In this document: in pieces, positions 57,281 through 64,000 of the stretch
How the letters are laid out: each line of letters begins with the position of its first letter
Numbering within the stretch: position 1 is the stretch's first letter
Assembly (NCBI RefSeq): GCF_000725625.1
Contig: NZ_JOHS01000015.1
Location: 1 to 64,000, forward strand
From: Streptomyces sp. NRRL F-6676
GTDB lineage: Bacteria; Actinomycetota; Actinomycetes; Streptomycetales; Streptomycetaceae
DNA: 64,000 bases
Direction: 5' to 3'
The notes under the pieces: generated by a model
Seen by the model: the letters and a program-made list of their open reading frames with translations, nothing else
Databases searched by the model: none
What the model was told of the DNA's origin: nothing
Position numbers and translations under genes: made by a program

Positions 57281-57703
57281 ATGGGCTCCGCACCTGTTCT
57301 GGTCCGCACTGAGGCCGCAGCGTCCGCCCGCCAGGCCGACGCCGGGTGTTCGCACACCGACACCGTGGCCCGGTTCTTCCGCGCGCTTGCGGACCCCACC
57401 CGGCTGAAGCTGCTGGAGTTCATCCTTCGCGGGGAGCGCACCTGTGCCGAGTGCGTCGGATATGCAGGGGTATCCCAGTCGCGGGTCTCGGTCCATCTGG
57501 CCTGTCTGACGGCCTGCGGGTATGTGACCGGCCACCGGGACGGAAGGAGGCTGCGCTACCGCGTCGGCGACCCCCGGGTGGCGGACCTGGTCGTCCTCGC
57601 CCGCGCCGTCGCCGCGGACCACGACGGCGTCCCGGACCGCTGCTCTGGTGATCGCGCCCAGCCGGGACCGACTCTCGGAAGGAATCGCCATGCCGACCTC
57701 TGA
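57281..57703 (+). CDS. merR: ArsR-family mercury-responsive repressor (Streptomyces MerR type) (1)
   Basis: A 140-residue ArsR/SmtB winged-helix protein: FFRALADPTRLKLLEFILRG, ERTCAECVGYAGVSQSRVSV then HLACLTACGYV, and VGDPRVADLVVLARAVAADH. Cys residues in CAEC, HLACLTAC and CS can bind Hg(II). In Streptomyces lividans the mer operon is repressed by an ArsR-type protein, not a classical MerR, which fits this location. ATG 57281 follows GGGAGAGG. It overlaps the start of the MerT-like gene by 14 bases, so it autoregulates its own operon. Confidence 0.9.
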   Translation: MGSAPVLVRTEAAASARQADAGCSHTDTVARFFRALADPTRLKLLEFILRGERTCAECVGYAGVSQSRVSVHLACLTACGYVTGHRDGRRLRYRVGDPRVADLVVLARAVAADHDGVPDRCSGDRAQPGPTLGRNRHADL

Positions 57704-58013
57704 CCAGCCCCCACGCCGCGAACAGGACCGGCCCGCCACGGGCGCTGCCCCGGGCATCGGGATCGTCCTGCTGATGATCGTCTGCTGTGCGGGTCCCGTC
57801 CTGGTCCTGTCCGGTGCCCTCGCCGGGATCGGCGCCTGGCTCGCCAATCCGTGGGTGATCGCCGCAGCCGTGGTCCTGGCCGTCGCGGCCGTCACCGTCC
57901 TCGTACGCCGCCGCGCCCGCCGCGACGACTGCTGCCCGCCCGGGGGCGCCTCCGGCAGCGCCGCAAGGCGACGCCGGGCACCACAGCAGCGAGGCGGCCC
58001 GCATGACCGCTGA
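57690..58013 (+). CDS. MerT-like small mercury transport protein (1)
   Basis: A 107-residue protein with two TM helices (GIVLLMIVCCAGPVLVLSGA and NPWVIAAAVVLAVAAVTVLV). The vicinal Cys pair in TM1 (VCCAG) and a second pair at RDDCCPP after TM2 would pass Hg(II) from outside to the cytosolic MerA. This is the minimal MerT-like layout. GGAAGG lies 8 bases before the ATG. It overlaps the ArsR gene before it and the next small membrane gene after it. A close relative stands at 61575-61877. Confidence 0.78.
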   Translation: MPTSDQPPRREQDRPATGAAPGIGIVLLMIVCCAGPVLVLSGALAGIGAWLANPWVIAAAVVLAVAAVTVLVRRRARRDDCCPPGGASGSAARRRRAPQQRGGPHDR

Positions 58014-58035
58014 TTCCGACCCCGAGGAGACCGTT

Positions 58036-58323
58036 ATGTATGCCCCTCCCCAGCCCTCACGCCGTCAGCTGCAACGGTCCGGTGACCGCGGTGCCGCAGG
58101 CTTCGTCCGGCTGCTGTCGACTGTCCGCGGTGCCGGTCCGTTCCTGCTCGCGGCCGTTGTCCTGGCCGGGATCGGCGCCGTTTTGTCTATCGCGTGGGTG
58201 GTCGACGCCGCGGTCGTCCTGGCCATCGCCGCCGTCGTCACCGTGCTCGTGCGCCGCCGCGTCCACAGCGACGCCGCATCCGCGCACGGCCAGGCCGGCC
58301 GGCGCCGCAGGCGGTGCTGCTGA
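58036..58323 (+). CDS. MerT-like paralogue lacking the Cys pair in TM1
   Basis: A 95-residue protein with the same two-helix plan (VRGAGPFLLAAVVLAGIGAV, VVDAAVVLAIAAVVTVLVRR) as its neighbour, but the metal-binding CC of TM1 is replaced by RG (VRGAG against VCCAG). Only a final RRRRRCC remains. It probably arose by tandem duplication of the gene before it. ATG 58036 follows GAGGAG; ATG 58003, overlapping the previous stop, is possible too. Without the CC pair it can hardly carry Hg(II) the same way. Confidence 0.7.
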   Translation: MYAPPQPSRRQLQRSGDRGAAGFVRLLSTVRGAGPFLLAAVVLAGIGAVLSIAWVVDAAVVLAIAAVVTVLVRRRVHSDAASAHGQAGRRRRRCC

Positions 58324-58452
58324 ACCGCGGGGAGGAATCCACCGATGGCCGCCTGGCTTTGTTCACGAATCGTTTCGAAGGCAGCGGGGGGCTTGCCAGG
58401 ACGGCATCGGGGCTGCCCCGGAGGCAACGCCAGCCGGGGCAACCCTGAGGAG

Positions 58453-58602
58453 CTACTGGCCGACCCTGGTCATCTTCTTCCCACAGCAGCAGGTCGGGTT
58501 CTGCTGGCCACCACAGGTCGCTGGGGCGCCCTTGGTCACCGTCAGCTCGCACCCACAGTTCTCGTCCGGGCAGCGGTAAACCTCACCCTCACGGAATGGC
58601 AC
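58453..58602 (-). CDS. Small Cys-rich metal-binding protein (metallothionein/desulforedoxin-like)
   Basis: A 49-residue protein from GTG 58602 (AAGGAGG 8 bases upstream): VPFREGEVYRCPDENCGCEL, then TVTKGAPATC and NPTCCCGKKM. Seven Cys in 32 residues. The order YRCP...CGCELTVTKG...CCCGKKM resembles the iron-binding desulforedoxin domain stretched by extra Cys, and also small actinobacterial metallothioneins. It is divergent from a MerR regulator across a dyad operator, so metal-induced expression is very likely. Probably binds Cu, Hg or Zn. Confidence 0.75.
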   Translation of the reverse strand: MPFREGEVYRCPDENCGCELTVTKGAPATCGGQQNPTCCCGKKMTRVGQ

Positions 58603-58646
58603 CGCGCTCACCTCCTTGTTCTCGCGTTTTTGTCCTACGCGAGCGA

Positions 58647-58677
58647 CGCTAGAACCTGGCCCCTGGGGCAAGGTCAA
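58647..58677 (-). promoter_or_regulatory. MerR-type promoter/operator of the Cys-rich protein
   Basis: Minus strand: TTGACC (58672-58677), 19-base spacer, CTAGCG (58647-58652). The spacer holds ACCTTGCCCC-A-GGGGCCAGGT (58654-58674), a 10-bp palindrome with one mismatch, of the CueR/ZntR operator type. Confidence 0.78.
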
Positions 58678-58703
58678 CACTGGAGAGGAGGAAGGGAGCG
58701 ATC

Positions 58704-59111
58704 ATGGCGTTGCACGGCATGACCATCGGGCAGACTGCCCGCGCTGCAGGACTCACGCGCAAGGCGGTCCGGGTCTATGAGGCCAGGGGCCTGCTGCCTG
58801 AGGCAGAGCGCAGCATGGCCGGCTACCGGCTCTACACTCTGGCCGATGTCAAGCTGCTGACCTTCATCCGCCAGGCCCGCGCTCTGGGACTCCACCTTGA
58901 TGACGTCCGCGAAGTGTTGGAGATTCGCCGCGGTGGCACCCCGCCCTGCGACGCCGTCCGTGACCTCCTCGACGCCCGCATTGCTGAGATCGATGCCACC
59001 GTCGTTGATCTCTTGGCCCTGCGGCAGACCCTCACCGAGACTCGCGAGGCCGCTGGCGACCGCCCCACCGGAGAGCCTTCCACGGTCTGCTCGATCATCG
59101 AAGAGGCTTGA
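58704..59111 (+). CDS. MerR-family metal-responsive regulator
   Basis: A 135-residue MerR protein: MTIGQTARAAGLTRKAVRVY, GYRLYTLADVKLLTFIRQAR, LGLHLDDVREVLEIRRGGTP with PCDAVRDLLDARIAEIDATV, and a C-terminal STVCSIIEEA. The two Cys (PPCD and TVCS) sit where MerR/CueR/ZntR metal ligands lie. It is divergent from the Cys-rich peptide gene across an operator with the 19-base spacer, its clear target. AGGAGGAAGG lies before ATG 58704. Confidence 0.9.
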   Translation: MALHGMTIGQTARAAGLTRKAVRVYEARGLLPEAERSMAGYRLYTLADVKLLTFIRQARALGLHLDDVREVLEIRRGGTPPCDAVRDLLDARIAEIDATVVDLLALRQTLTETREAAGDRPTGEPSTVCSIIEEA

Positions 59112-59253
59112 GGGAGCTGTCACAGACGGCGGGCTGCCCCATGCAGTGAGGTCATTTCTCCTCGTGAACATTCAGGCCGCTGTCGACCGCCAACCGACGC
59201 CCGAACCGATGGACAAACGCTGTCGCTTGAAGTGAACGAAGCCAGCCGCCGCC

Positions 59254-59628
59254 TTGTCCACACCGGCCCGGCAGCGCATAGTGCTGAGCCGGGCCGCTCG
59301 GAGACTGCTGGAAGTCACCCTTGCCGGTCTCGGTGCCCTGGCCGCCACGCTGGGCGCGGGGCTGTCGCTGGTCGGCCTCTGCTGTGGCGCTCTGGCCGCG
59401 GCGGGTGCGGGCACGGCCGCCACGGGCGCCGCCGTGCTGGGCCCCTGGCCGTGGCTGTTGCTGACGGCCGGGGCCACGCTGATCACTGCCGCGCTGTTCG
59501 TGCGGCGTCGGCGGACGGCCCGTCGGGACTACCGCCTGCCGAAGCCCACCCCGCCCGATCACCGCGCCCATGGCGAGGGCGCTATCGGCCAGGATCTCCG
59601 CAGACAGGGCGGGCGGGACGCCGGCTGA
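59254..59628 (+). CDS. Two-helix membrane protein with vicinal Cys (MerT-like?)
   Basis: A 124-residue protein with hydrophobic segments LEVTLAGLGALAATLGAGLS and WPWLLLTAGATLITAALFVR and a Cys pair LVGLCCGALAAA. The layout recalls the MerT-like proteins at 57690 and 61575, with the CC at the end of the first helix. The start is weak: TTG 59254 without a good ribosome site, so the N-terminus may be lost. It ends 2 bases before the convergent merA (2) stop. Confidence 0.55.
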   Translation: MSTPARQRIVLSRAARRLLEVTLAGLGALAATLGAGLSLVGLCCGALAAAGAGTAATGAAVLGPWPWLLLTAGATLITAALFVRRRRTARRDYRLPKPTPPDHRAHGEGAIGQDLRRQGGRDAG

Positions 59629-59630
59629 GT

Positions 59631-61064
59631 TCAGCCGGCGCAGCAGGAGAGCTTGGCGACGTCCGAGGTGAAGGTCTGGGCGGCCAGTTTGAGGGCTTCG
59701 GCCATGGTCAGGTAGGGGTGCCAGGTGTGGGCGAGCTGGTCGACGGTCAGTCCGGCGGTGATGGCGTAGGTCGCGGCGGTGATGATGTCGCCCGCGCCGT
59801 CGGCCAGGACGTGGGCGCCCAGCAGCTTTCCGGTGCCGCGTTCGGCTATGAGCTTGACCAGGCCGCGGGTGTCGCGGTTGGCCAGGGCGCGGGGTACGTA
59901 CTCCAGCGGCAGGGTGCGGCACTGGCAGGCGATCCCGGCCTCGGCCAGCTGGGCGTCGGTCATCCCGACCGACGCGATGGCGGGGCTGGTGAAGGTGACC
60001 TTCGGCAGCGCGGTGTAGTCCAGGGTGCGCTCCGCCCCGTCCAGGGCATTGTCGGCGACCAGGGTGCCGTGGGCGGCGGCCACGTACACGAAGTCGGGGT
60101 GCCCGGTGACGTCGCCGGCCGCCCAGATGCGGGGGTTGCCGGTGCGCAGGTGCTCATCGACGACGACTTCGCCGCGCTCGCCGGTCTTCACGCCCACCCG
60201 CTCCAGGCCGAGGCCGTCGGTGACCGGGCGGCGTCCGGTGGCGATCAGCAGGTGGCTGGCGCGGATCTGCTGCTCGCCGTCGGGGCCGGTGAGGGTGGTG
60301 AGAATGCCGTCGCCGTCGCGGTGTACGGCGCTGGCCTGGGTGCGGGTGTGGACGGTGATGCCCTCCTCGCGGAAGACGGCCTCGATGCCGGCGGAGATCT
60401 CCGGCTCTTCCTGGGAGGCCAGGCGGGAGCGGACGGCGATGGTGACGCGGCTGCCGAGGCGGGCGAAGAGCTGGGCCTGCTCCAGGCCGACGTAGCCGCC
60501 GCCGAGCACCAGCAGGTGCTCGGGGAGCTCATCCAGTTCCATGGCGGAGGTGGAGGTCAGGTAGCCGGCCTCCACCAGTCCGTCGATGGGCGGCGCCCAC
60601 GGGGCGGAGCCGGTGGCGATCACGTAGTGGGCGGCCTCGATGGTGGCGGTGCCGCCGTCGTTGAGCGCGACCTCCAGGGCGGGGCCGTCGTCGTTCGCCG
60701 TGAAGGTGGCGGTGCCGTGCACGATCTGCCAGCCGTACTCGGCGGCCAGATCGGTGTACTTCTCCGCCCGCAACTGCTCCACCAGCGTGTCCTTGCCGCC
60801 GATCAGTGCGGGGAAGTCGACCGCGGGCTCGGTGCCCTCCAGGCCGGGGAACCGGCTGGCCGCGCGGGCGCCGTGGCGGGCCTCGGCGGCGGCCAGCAGC
60901 GCCTTGGACGGCACACAGCCGACGTTCACGCAGGTGCCGCCGGTGGTGCCGCGCTCGACCATCACCACGCTCCTGCCCTTGCTGCGGGCGGCGATGGCCG
61001 CGGCGAACGCGCCACCTCCCGAACCGATGATCGCCAGGTCATAACCGGTGTGTGCCTGAAGCAC
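59631..61064 (-). CDS. merA: Mercuric reductase MerA (2)
   Basis: A 477-residue MerA. FAD site DLAIIGSGGGAFAAAIAA, active pair GTCVNVGCVPSK, NAD(P) site VLGGGYVGLEQAQLFARLGS, RIWAAGDVTG and the C-terminal KLSCCAG. All catalytic Cys are kept. It is similar to MerA (1) along its length but diverged in many places, mainly in the middle and the NAD(P) region, so the two copies are not a recent duplication. No HMA domain. GTG 61064 follows GGGAGG. Divergent from the ArsR-type gene at 61192. Confidence 0.95.
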   Translation of the reverse strand: MLQAHTGYDLAIIGSGGGAFAAAIAARSKGRSVVMVERGTTGGTCVNVGCVPSKALLAAAEARHGARAASRFPGLEGTEPAVDFPALIGGKDTLVEQLRAEKYTDLAAEYGWQIVHGTATFTANDDGPALEVALNDGGTATIEAAHYVIATGSAPWAPPIDGLVEAGYLTSTSAMELDELPEHLLVLGGGYVGLEQAQLFARLGSRVTIAVRSRLASQEEPEISAGIEAVFREEGITVHTRTQASAVHRDGDGILTTLTGPDGEQQIRASHLLIATGRRPVTDGLGLERVGVKTGERGEVVVDEHLRTGNPRIWAAGDVTGHPDFVYVAAAHGTLVADNALDGAERTLDYTALPKVTFTSPAIASVGMTDAQLAEAGIACQCRTLPLEYVPRALANRDTRGLVKLIAERGTGKLLGAHVLADGAGDIITAATYAITAGLTVDQLAHTWHPYLTMAEALKLAAQTFTSDVAKLSCCAG

Positions 61065-61148
61065 AGCACTACCTCCCTCAGTGGGGGCCGGACGCTCCCG
61101 CCGAACCCGTTTCCTATGCGGCTTGCCGAATGGCAGACGGCCACCATA

Positions 61149-61168
61149 CTATGCGGACAAGCGAATAG
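61149..61168. promoter_or_regulatory. Operator of the second merA/ArsR pair
   Basis: CTATGCG-N6-CGAATAG, the same palindrome as at 57238-57257 with one base changed in the left half. It lies between merA (2) and the ArsR gene. Confidence 0.72.
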
Positions 61169-61191
61169 CTGCTTGTGGAAAGGCTCTGCCT

Positions 61192-61578
61192 ATGAAAACC
61201 CCTGCCCTTGCCGGCTCACCGGACACGGCCGCCGCGGCCGAGGTGCCGTGCATCCATCTGGACACCACAGCCCGGTTCTTCCGCGCGCTCGCGGACCCCA
61301 CCCGGCTGAAGCTGCTGGAGTTCATCCAGCGCGGCGAGCGCACCTCGGCCGAATGCGTCGAGCACGCCGGGATCTCGCAGCCGAGGGTGTCGGTGCACCT
61401 GTCCTGTCTCGTGGACTGCGGCTACGTCACCGCCCGCCGGGACGGCAAGAAACTGCGCTACTCCGTCGGCGACCCCCGCGTCGCGGATCTGATCATGCTG
61501 GCCCGGTCCCTGGCCGCCGACAACGCCGCCGCCCTGGACTGCTGCCCCCGCATCCCCGCAAAGGGGGACCCGCGATGA
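61192..61578 (+). CDS. merR: ArsR-family mercury-responsive repressor (2)
   Basis: A 128-residue ArsR/SmtB protein: FFRALADPTRLKLLEFIQRG, HAGISQPRVSVHLSCLVDCG, VGDPRVADLIMLARSLAADN and the end ALDCCPRIP. Close paralogue of 57281-57703. It keeps HLSCLVDC but has SAEC where the first copy has CAEC, and gains a CC near the C-terminus, so metal ligands differ slightly. ATG 61192 follows AAAGG. Its stop overlaps the start of the MerT-like gene (ATGA). Confidence 0.9.
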   Translation: MKTPALAGSPDTAAAAEVPCIHLDTTARFFRALADPTRLKLLEFIQRGERTSAECVEHAGISQPRVSVHLSCLVDCGYVTARRDGKKLRYSVGDPRVADLIMLARSLAADNAAALDCCPRIPAKGDPR

Positions 61579-61877
61579 CGCGCCCGCCCACCCAGCCCGG
61601 CGAGCGCCGAGGCGGTCTGCTCGGCACCCTCGGAATGGTCGGCGTCGTGCTGCTGCCCGTCCTGTGCTGCGCCGGGCCGGTACTGCTGGCCGGCGGCGCT
61701 TTGGCCGGACTCGGCGGGGCCCTGGTCAGTCCCTGGCTGCTGGCCCCGGCCGCGGTCCTGCTGGCCGGCGGTCTCCTCTGGTGGCTGCGCCGCCGCCCCA
61801 CCGGCAGCGGCGATTCCTGCTGCCCGCTGCCCGCCCGCACCGACCAGCACGACCGCGACCTGCTCCGCAAGCCCTGA
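61575..61877 (+). CDS. MerT-like small mercury transport protein (2)
   Basis: A 100-residue protein with two TM helices (VGVVLLPVLCCAGPVLLAGG, VSPWLLAPAAVLLAGGLLWW). It has the vicinal LCCAG in TM1 and GDSCCP after TM2, just as in the protein at 57690. Co-translated with the ArsR repressor and followed by the thioredoxin-like lipoprotein gene. AAGGGGG precedes the ATG. Confidence 0.8.
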   Translation: MTRPPTQPGERRGGLLGTLGMVGVVLLPVLCCAGPVLLAGGALAGLGGALVSPWLLAPAAVLLAGGLLWWLRRRPTGSGDSCCPLPARTDQHDRDLLRKP

Positions 61878-61981
61878 GCAGGTCGGCGACCGGCACCGCC
61901 ACGACACGCGTATCCGCCCGCCCGCTCCGCCGCCGACCGGGACAAACTCCCGTCCCGCCTCCGAGGAAGGCCCGCACCACC

Positions 61982-62542
61982 ATGACCTCCCCGTCCCCCA
62001 CCGCCCGCCGCACCCGCCTGCGCCGCCGCACAGTCCTGGCCCTCGCCGCCGCCACCGCCGCCGTACTCACCCTGTCCGCCTGCGGCACCGCCACCACCGG
62101 CTCCACGGCCAAGACTGACACCGTCAGCGGCAGTTCCGCCGCAGCCAAGACGGACACCGTCACCCTCCTCGACGACACCACGCTGGCGGTGCCCGGAAAG
62201 AAGCCCGCCGCTCTGTTCTTCTTCTCCGTGGGCTGCGGCGAGTGCGCCGGAGGTGCCAAGTCGCTGGACAAGGCTGCCAAGGCGTTCGGGGACAAGGCCA
62301 CCTTCCTCGCGGTGGACATGGACCCGAGCGAGTCGAAGACGACCATCATGCAGTTCCTCGACTACATCAAGGCGCCCGGACTGGCCACCACCGTCGACAA
62401 GGGCGCCGCCCTGTCCCTGCGCTACCAGGTCTCGGCCCTGTCCACGCTGATCGTCGTCGACCCCCAGGGCAAGGTCACCTACCGGGCCACCGACCCGTCG
62501 GCCGACCAGATCCAGGCCGCCTTGAAGAAGGCGGGCGCGTGA
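61982..62542 (+). CDS. Thioredoxin-like (TlpA-type) lipoprotein
   Basis: A 186-residue exported protein. It has a Tat/Sec-like Arg-rich start (RRTRLRRRTVLALAAATAAV) and lipobox LTLSAC (Cys near residue 34), a Thr/Ser linker, then a thioredoxin fold with the redox motif VGCGECAGG (C-G-E-C) and the Pro-lacking YQVSALSTLIVVDPQGKVTY. It would face the outside of the membrane. The gene overlaps the CcdA-like gene by TGATG, so reducing power probably comes from that protein. Within a mer operon it may keep Hg-binding Cys pairs reduced. Confidence 0.88.
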   Translation: MTSPSPTARRTRLRRRTVLALAAATAAVLTLSACGTATTGSTAKTDTVSGSSAAAKTDTVTLLDDTTLAVPGKKPAALFFFSVGCGECAGGAKSLDKAAKAFGDKATFLAVDMDPSESKTTIMQFLDYIKAPGLATTVDKGAALSLRYQVSALSTLIVVDPQGKVTYRATDPSADQIQAALKKAGA

Positions 62543-63498
62543 TGAACGGCCTGCTCACCCTCGCCTTCGCCGCCGGGATGCTCGCCCCGGTCAACCCATG
62601 CGGCTTCGCCCTGCTGCCCGCCTGGATCACCTCCGCCCTCGGCGAAAACGACACCTCCCCGCTGCCGGTACGCCTCACCCGCGCCCTGCGCTCCGGCGCC
62701 GCCCTCACCCTCGGCTTCGCCGGCACCCTCGCCGCTGCCGGGCTCATCGTCAGCGCCGGGGCCCGCGCCCTGATCCGTGCCGCCCCCTGGCTCGGCCTGG
62801 CCACCGGCATCATCCTGCTGCTCCTCGGCGCCTTCATGCTCACCGGCCGCGCGCTCAGCCTGCGGCTGAACCTGCCCACCGGTACCCGCCGGTCGGCGGG
62901 CCCGCCGACCGCCCGGCGCATGGTGGTCTTCGGCGCCGGCTACGCCGCCGCGTCCCTGTCCTGCACCTTCGGTGTGCTGCTCGCCGTCATCGCCCAGGCC
63001 CAGGCCACCGCCAGCTTCGCCGGGCTCCTCGCGGTCTTCGCCGCCTACGCCGCCGGATCGGCCGCCGTGCTGCTGCTCGTCGCGGTCACCACCGCCGCCG
63101 CAGGCGCCGCCCTCACCCGCAAGATCACCGCCTTGGCCCGGCACGGCACCCGCATCACCGCCGCCGTCCTCGTCCTCACCGGCGCCTACCTGGCCTGGTA
63201 CTGGTACCCCGCCGCCACCGGCGGCCCCGCCACCGCCGCCCCCGGCGGCGGCCTCGCCGCCTGGTCCGCCACCGCGACCGCCTGGATCCAGGGCCACACC
63301 ACCACCATCGCCGTCACCGCTCTCGTGGTCGTCCTCGCCGTCACCGCCGCCGCCCTGCGCCACCGCAGGCGGCAGGCCGCCCGCAACGCCGCTCCCACCG
63401 GGGCAGCCCCCTCTGCCGAGGCGGACTGCTGTGCGCCCCAGCCCGTCCCCACCCCGGCCGCCGCCCCGGACCGCGACAATCCCGGCCACTGCTGCTGA
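62542..63498 (+). CDS. CcdA/DsbD-like transmembrane electron carrier with Cys-pair tail
   Basis: A 318-residue protein with about seven TM helices. The CcdA hallmark APVNPCGFALLPAW is near residue 16-29, and the second redox Cys lies in ASLSCTFGVLL (about residue 137). It moves electrons from cytosolic thioredoxin to the outside. Unusual is an added helix (TTIAVTALVVVLAVTAAALR) and a cytosolic-type tail ending EADCCAPQ...GHCC, with two vicinal Cys pairs like those of MerT and MerA. This links it to Hg handling. Normal CcdA is about 240 residues. Confidence 0.88.
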   Translation: MNGLLTLAFAAGMLAPVNPCGFALLPAWITSALGENDTSPLPVRLTRALRSGAALTLGFAGTLAAAGLIVSAGARALIRAAPWLGLATGIILLLLGAFMLTGRALSLRLNLPTGTRRSAGPPTARRMVVFGAGYAAASLSCTFGVLLAVIAQAQATASFAGLLAVFAAYAAGSAAVLLLVAVTTAAAGAALTRKITALARHGTRITAAVLVLTGAYLAWYWYPAATGGPATAAPGGGLAAWSATATAWIQGHTTTIAVTALVVVLAVTAAALRHRRRQAARNAAPTGAAPSAEADCCAPQPVPTPAAAPDRDNPGHCC

Positions 63499-63569
63499 CC
63501 ACGCCCCATCTCTGCGGCCGGGAAACGGATAAAGCCCCGGCCGCAGGCATGCAGAACGGACACTGCTCC

Positions 63570-64000
63570 ATGACCATGCCAGCAGCCCGCGAGACGGCCA
63601 CCCCAGCCGTGCACAAGAGCAGGCACGCGACGTGCGGCGCCAGCCGGACGCTCGCCCTCCTACTGATCCTGGGCGGCTCCCTCGGCCTGCTCGCCTCGGC
63701 CGTGCTCACGCACGACAAGATGGAACTGCTCGCCAACCCGGACTACGTCTCGGCGTGCAGCATCAACCCGGTGCTGTCCTGCAACAACATCATGAAGAGC
63801 TGGCAGGCCAGCACCTTCGGCTTCCCCAACCCCTTCATCGGCTGGGCCGCCTTCCCCGCCGTCATCGCCATCGGCGCGGGACTGCTGGCTGGCGCCCGCT
63901 ACCGGCGCTGGCACTGGCTGGGCCTGCAGGCCGGCACCGTCTTCGGCATCGGCCTCATCACCTGGCTGCAGTACTCCTCGCTGTATGCCATCGGCGCACT
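63570..64000 (+). CDS. Vitamin K epoxide reductase (VKOR) family protein, cut by window end
   Basis: The first 143 residues. TM1 (LALLLILGGSLGLLASAVLT), then the outer loop with VSACSINPVLSCNNIMKSWQ (the paired Cys before the half-helix) and FGFPNPFIGWAAFP (conserved region), TM2 and TM3 follow; the CxxC in TM4 lies beyond the window. Bacterial VKOR oxidises DsbA-like thioredoxins outside the cell. Placed after a TlpA-like lipoprotein and a CcdA-like reducer, it completes a thiol oxidation/reduction pair. ATG 63570 has only a weak ribosome site; ATG 63576 is possible. Confidence 0.9.
   Translation, partial: MTMPAARETATPAVHKSRHATCGASRTLALLLILGGSLGLLASAVLTHDKMELLANPDYVSACSINPVLSCNNIMKSWQASTFGFPNPFIGWAAFPAVIAIGAGLLAGARYRRWHWLGLQAGTVFGIGLITWLQYSSLYAIGA

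Overview
The window is very GC-rich (third codon positions almost all G or C). It uses many GTG starts, strong GGAGG-type ribosome sites and ATGA overlaps. The gene content is typical of Streptomyces or a close actinobacterium: DUF2267, DUF5335 and DUF6262 proteins, STAS/SpoIIE partner-switching proteins and an ArsR-type mer regulator. It reads as an accessory region (genomic island or plasmid), not core chromosome. A truncated integrase, a group II intron, IS5 and IS3 elements, duplicated chaperones and mer genes, and many broken genes all point that way.

Layout. 1-1.25 kb: remnant of a tyrosine-recombinase module. 1.4-6.5 kb: PAS-GAF-SpoIIE phosphatase and small membrane proteins. 6.5-13.3 kb: a complete dnaK-grpE-cbpA-cbpM-clpB operon. 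13.9-20.2 kb: a STAS protein, then a leftward operon hsp20 - small membrane protein - APC permease (frameshifted) - MgtE_N/CBS protein - NRAMP-like transporter. 20.4-24.2 kb: HdeD-like membrane protein, second Hsp20, a broken SRAP gene and a methyltransferase-like protein. 24.3-28.9 kb: mobile elements. 29-36.4 kb: small stress-type proteins (VOC, DUF5335, DUF2267, two STAS proteins, hydrolase) and a third Hsp20. 36.6-41.9 kb: Hsp20 with a nonsense codon, J-domain protein with a changed HPD motif, second dnaK, decayed grpE, and groEL with a CIRCE element. 42-47 kb: lipase maturation factor, STAS, PAS-SpoIIE-ATPase, DUF2267 and a fifth Hsp20. 47.9-53.4 kb: an operon of NUDIX and methyltransferase genes whose two outer genes are both truncated. 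53.5-64 kb: mercury resistance, with merB, two diverged merA genes each divergent from an ArsR repressor, MerT-like proteins, three MerR regulators, a Cys-rich peptide, and a TlpA-CcdA-VKOR thiol-redox set cut by the window end.

How it fits together. The first 47 kb looks like an actinobacterial stress-tolerance island. It combines five Hsp20 loci, two DnaK systems, ClpB, GroEL, HdeD, ion/metal transporters and partner-switching regulators. This resembles in function the transmissible locus of heat resistance known from Gammaproteobacteria, although the gene set differs. Several heat- and thiol-stress inputs are readable in the DNA: four HAIR-like inverted repeats (HspR type), three SigR-type promoters (GGAAT/GGAAA-N18-GTT/GTA), one CIRCE element (HrcA type), and the SpoIIE/STAS proteins. 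The right end adds mercury and thiol defence. Many genes carry single frameshifts or stops. Some of these may be assembly errors, and reads would need to be checked.
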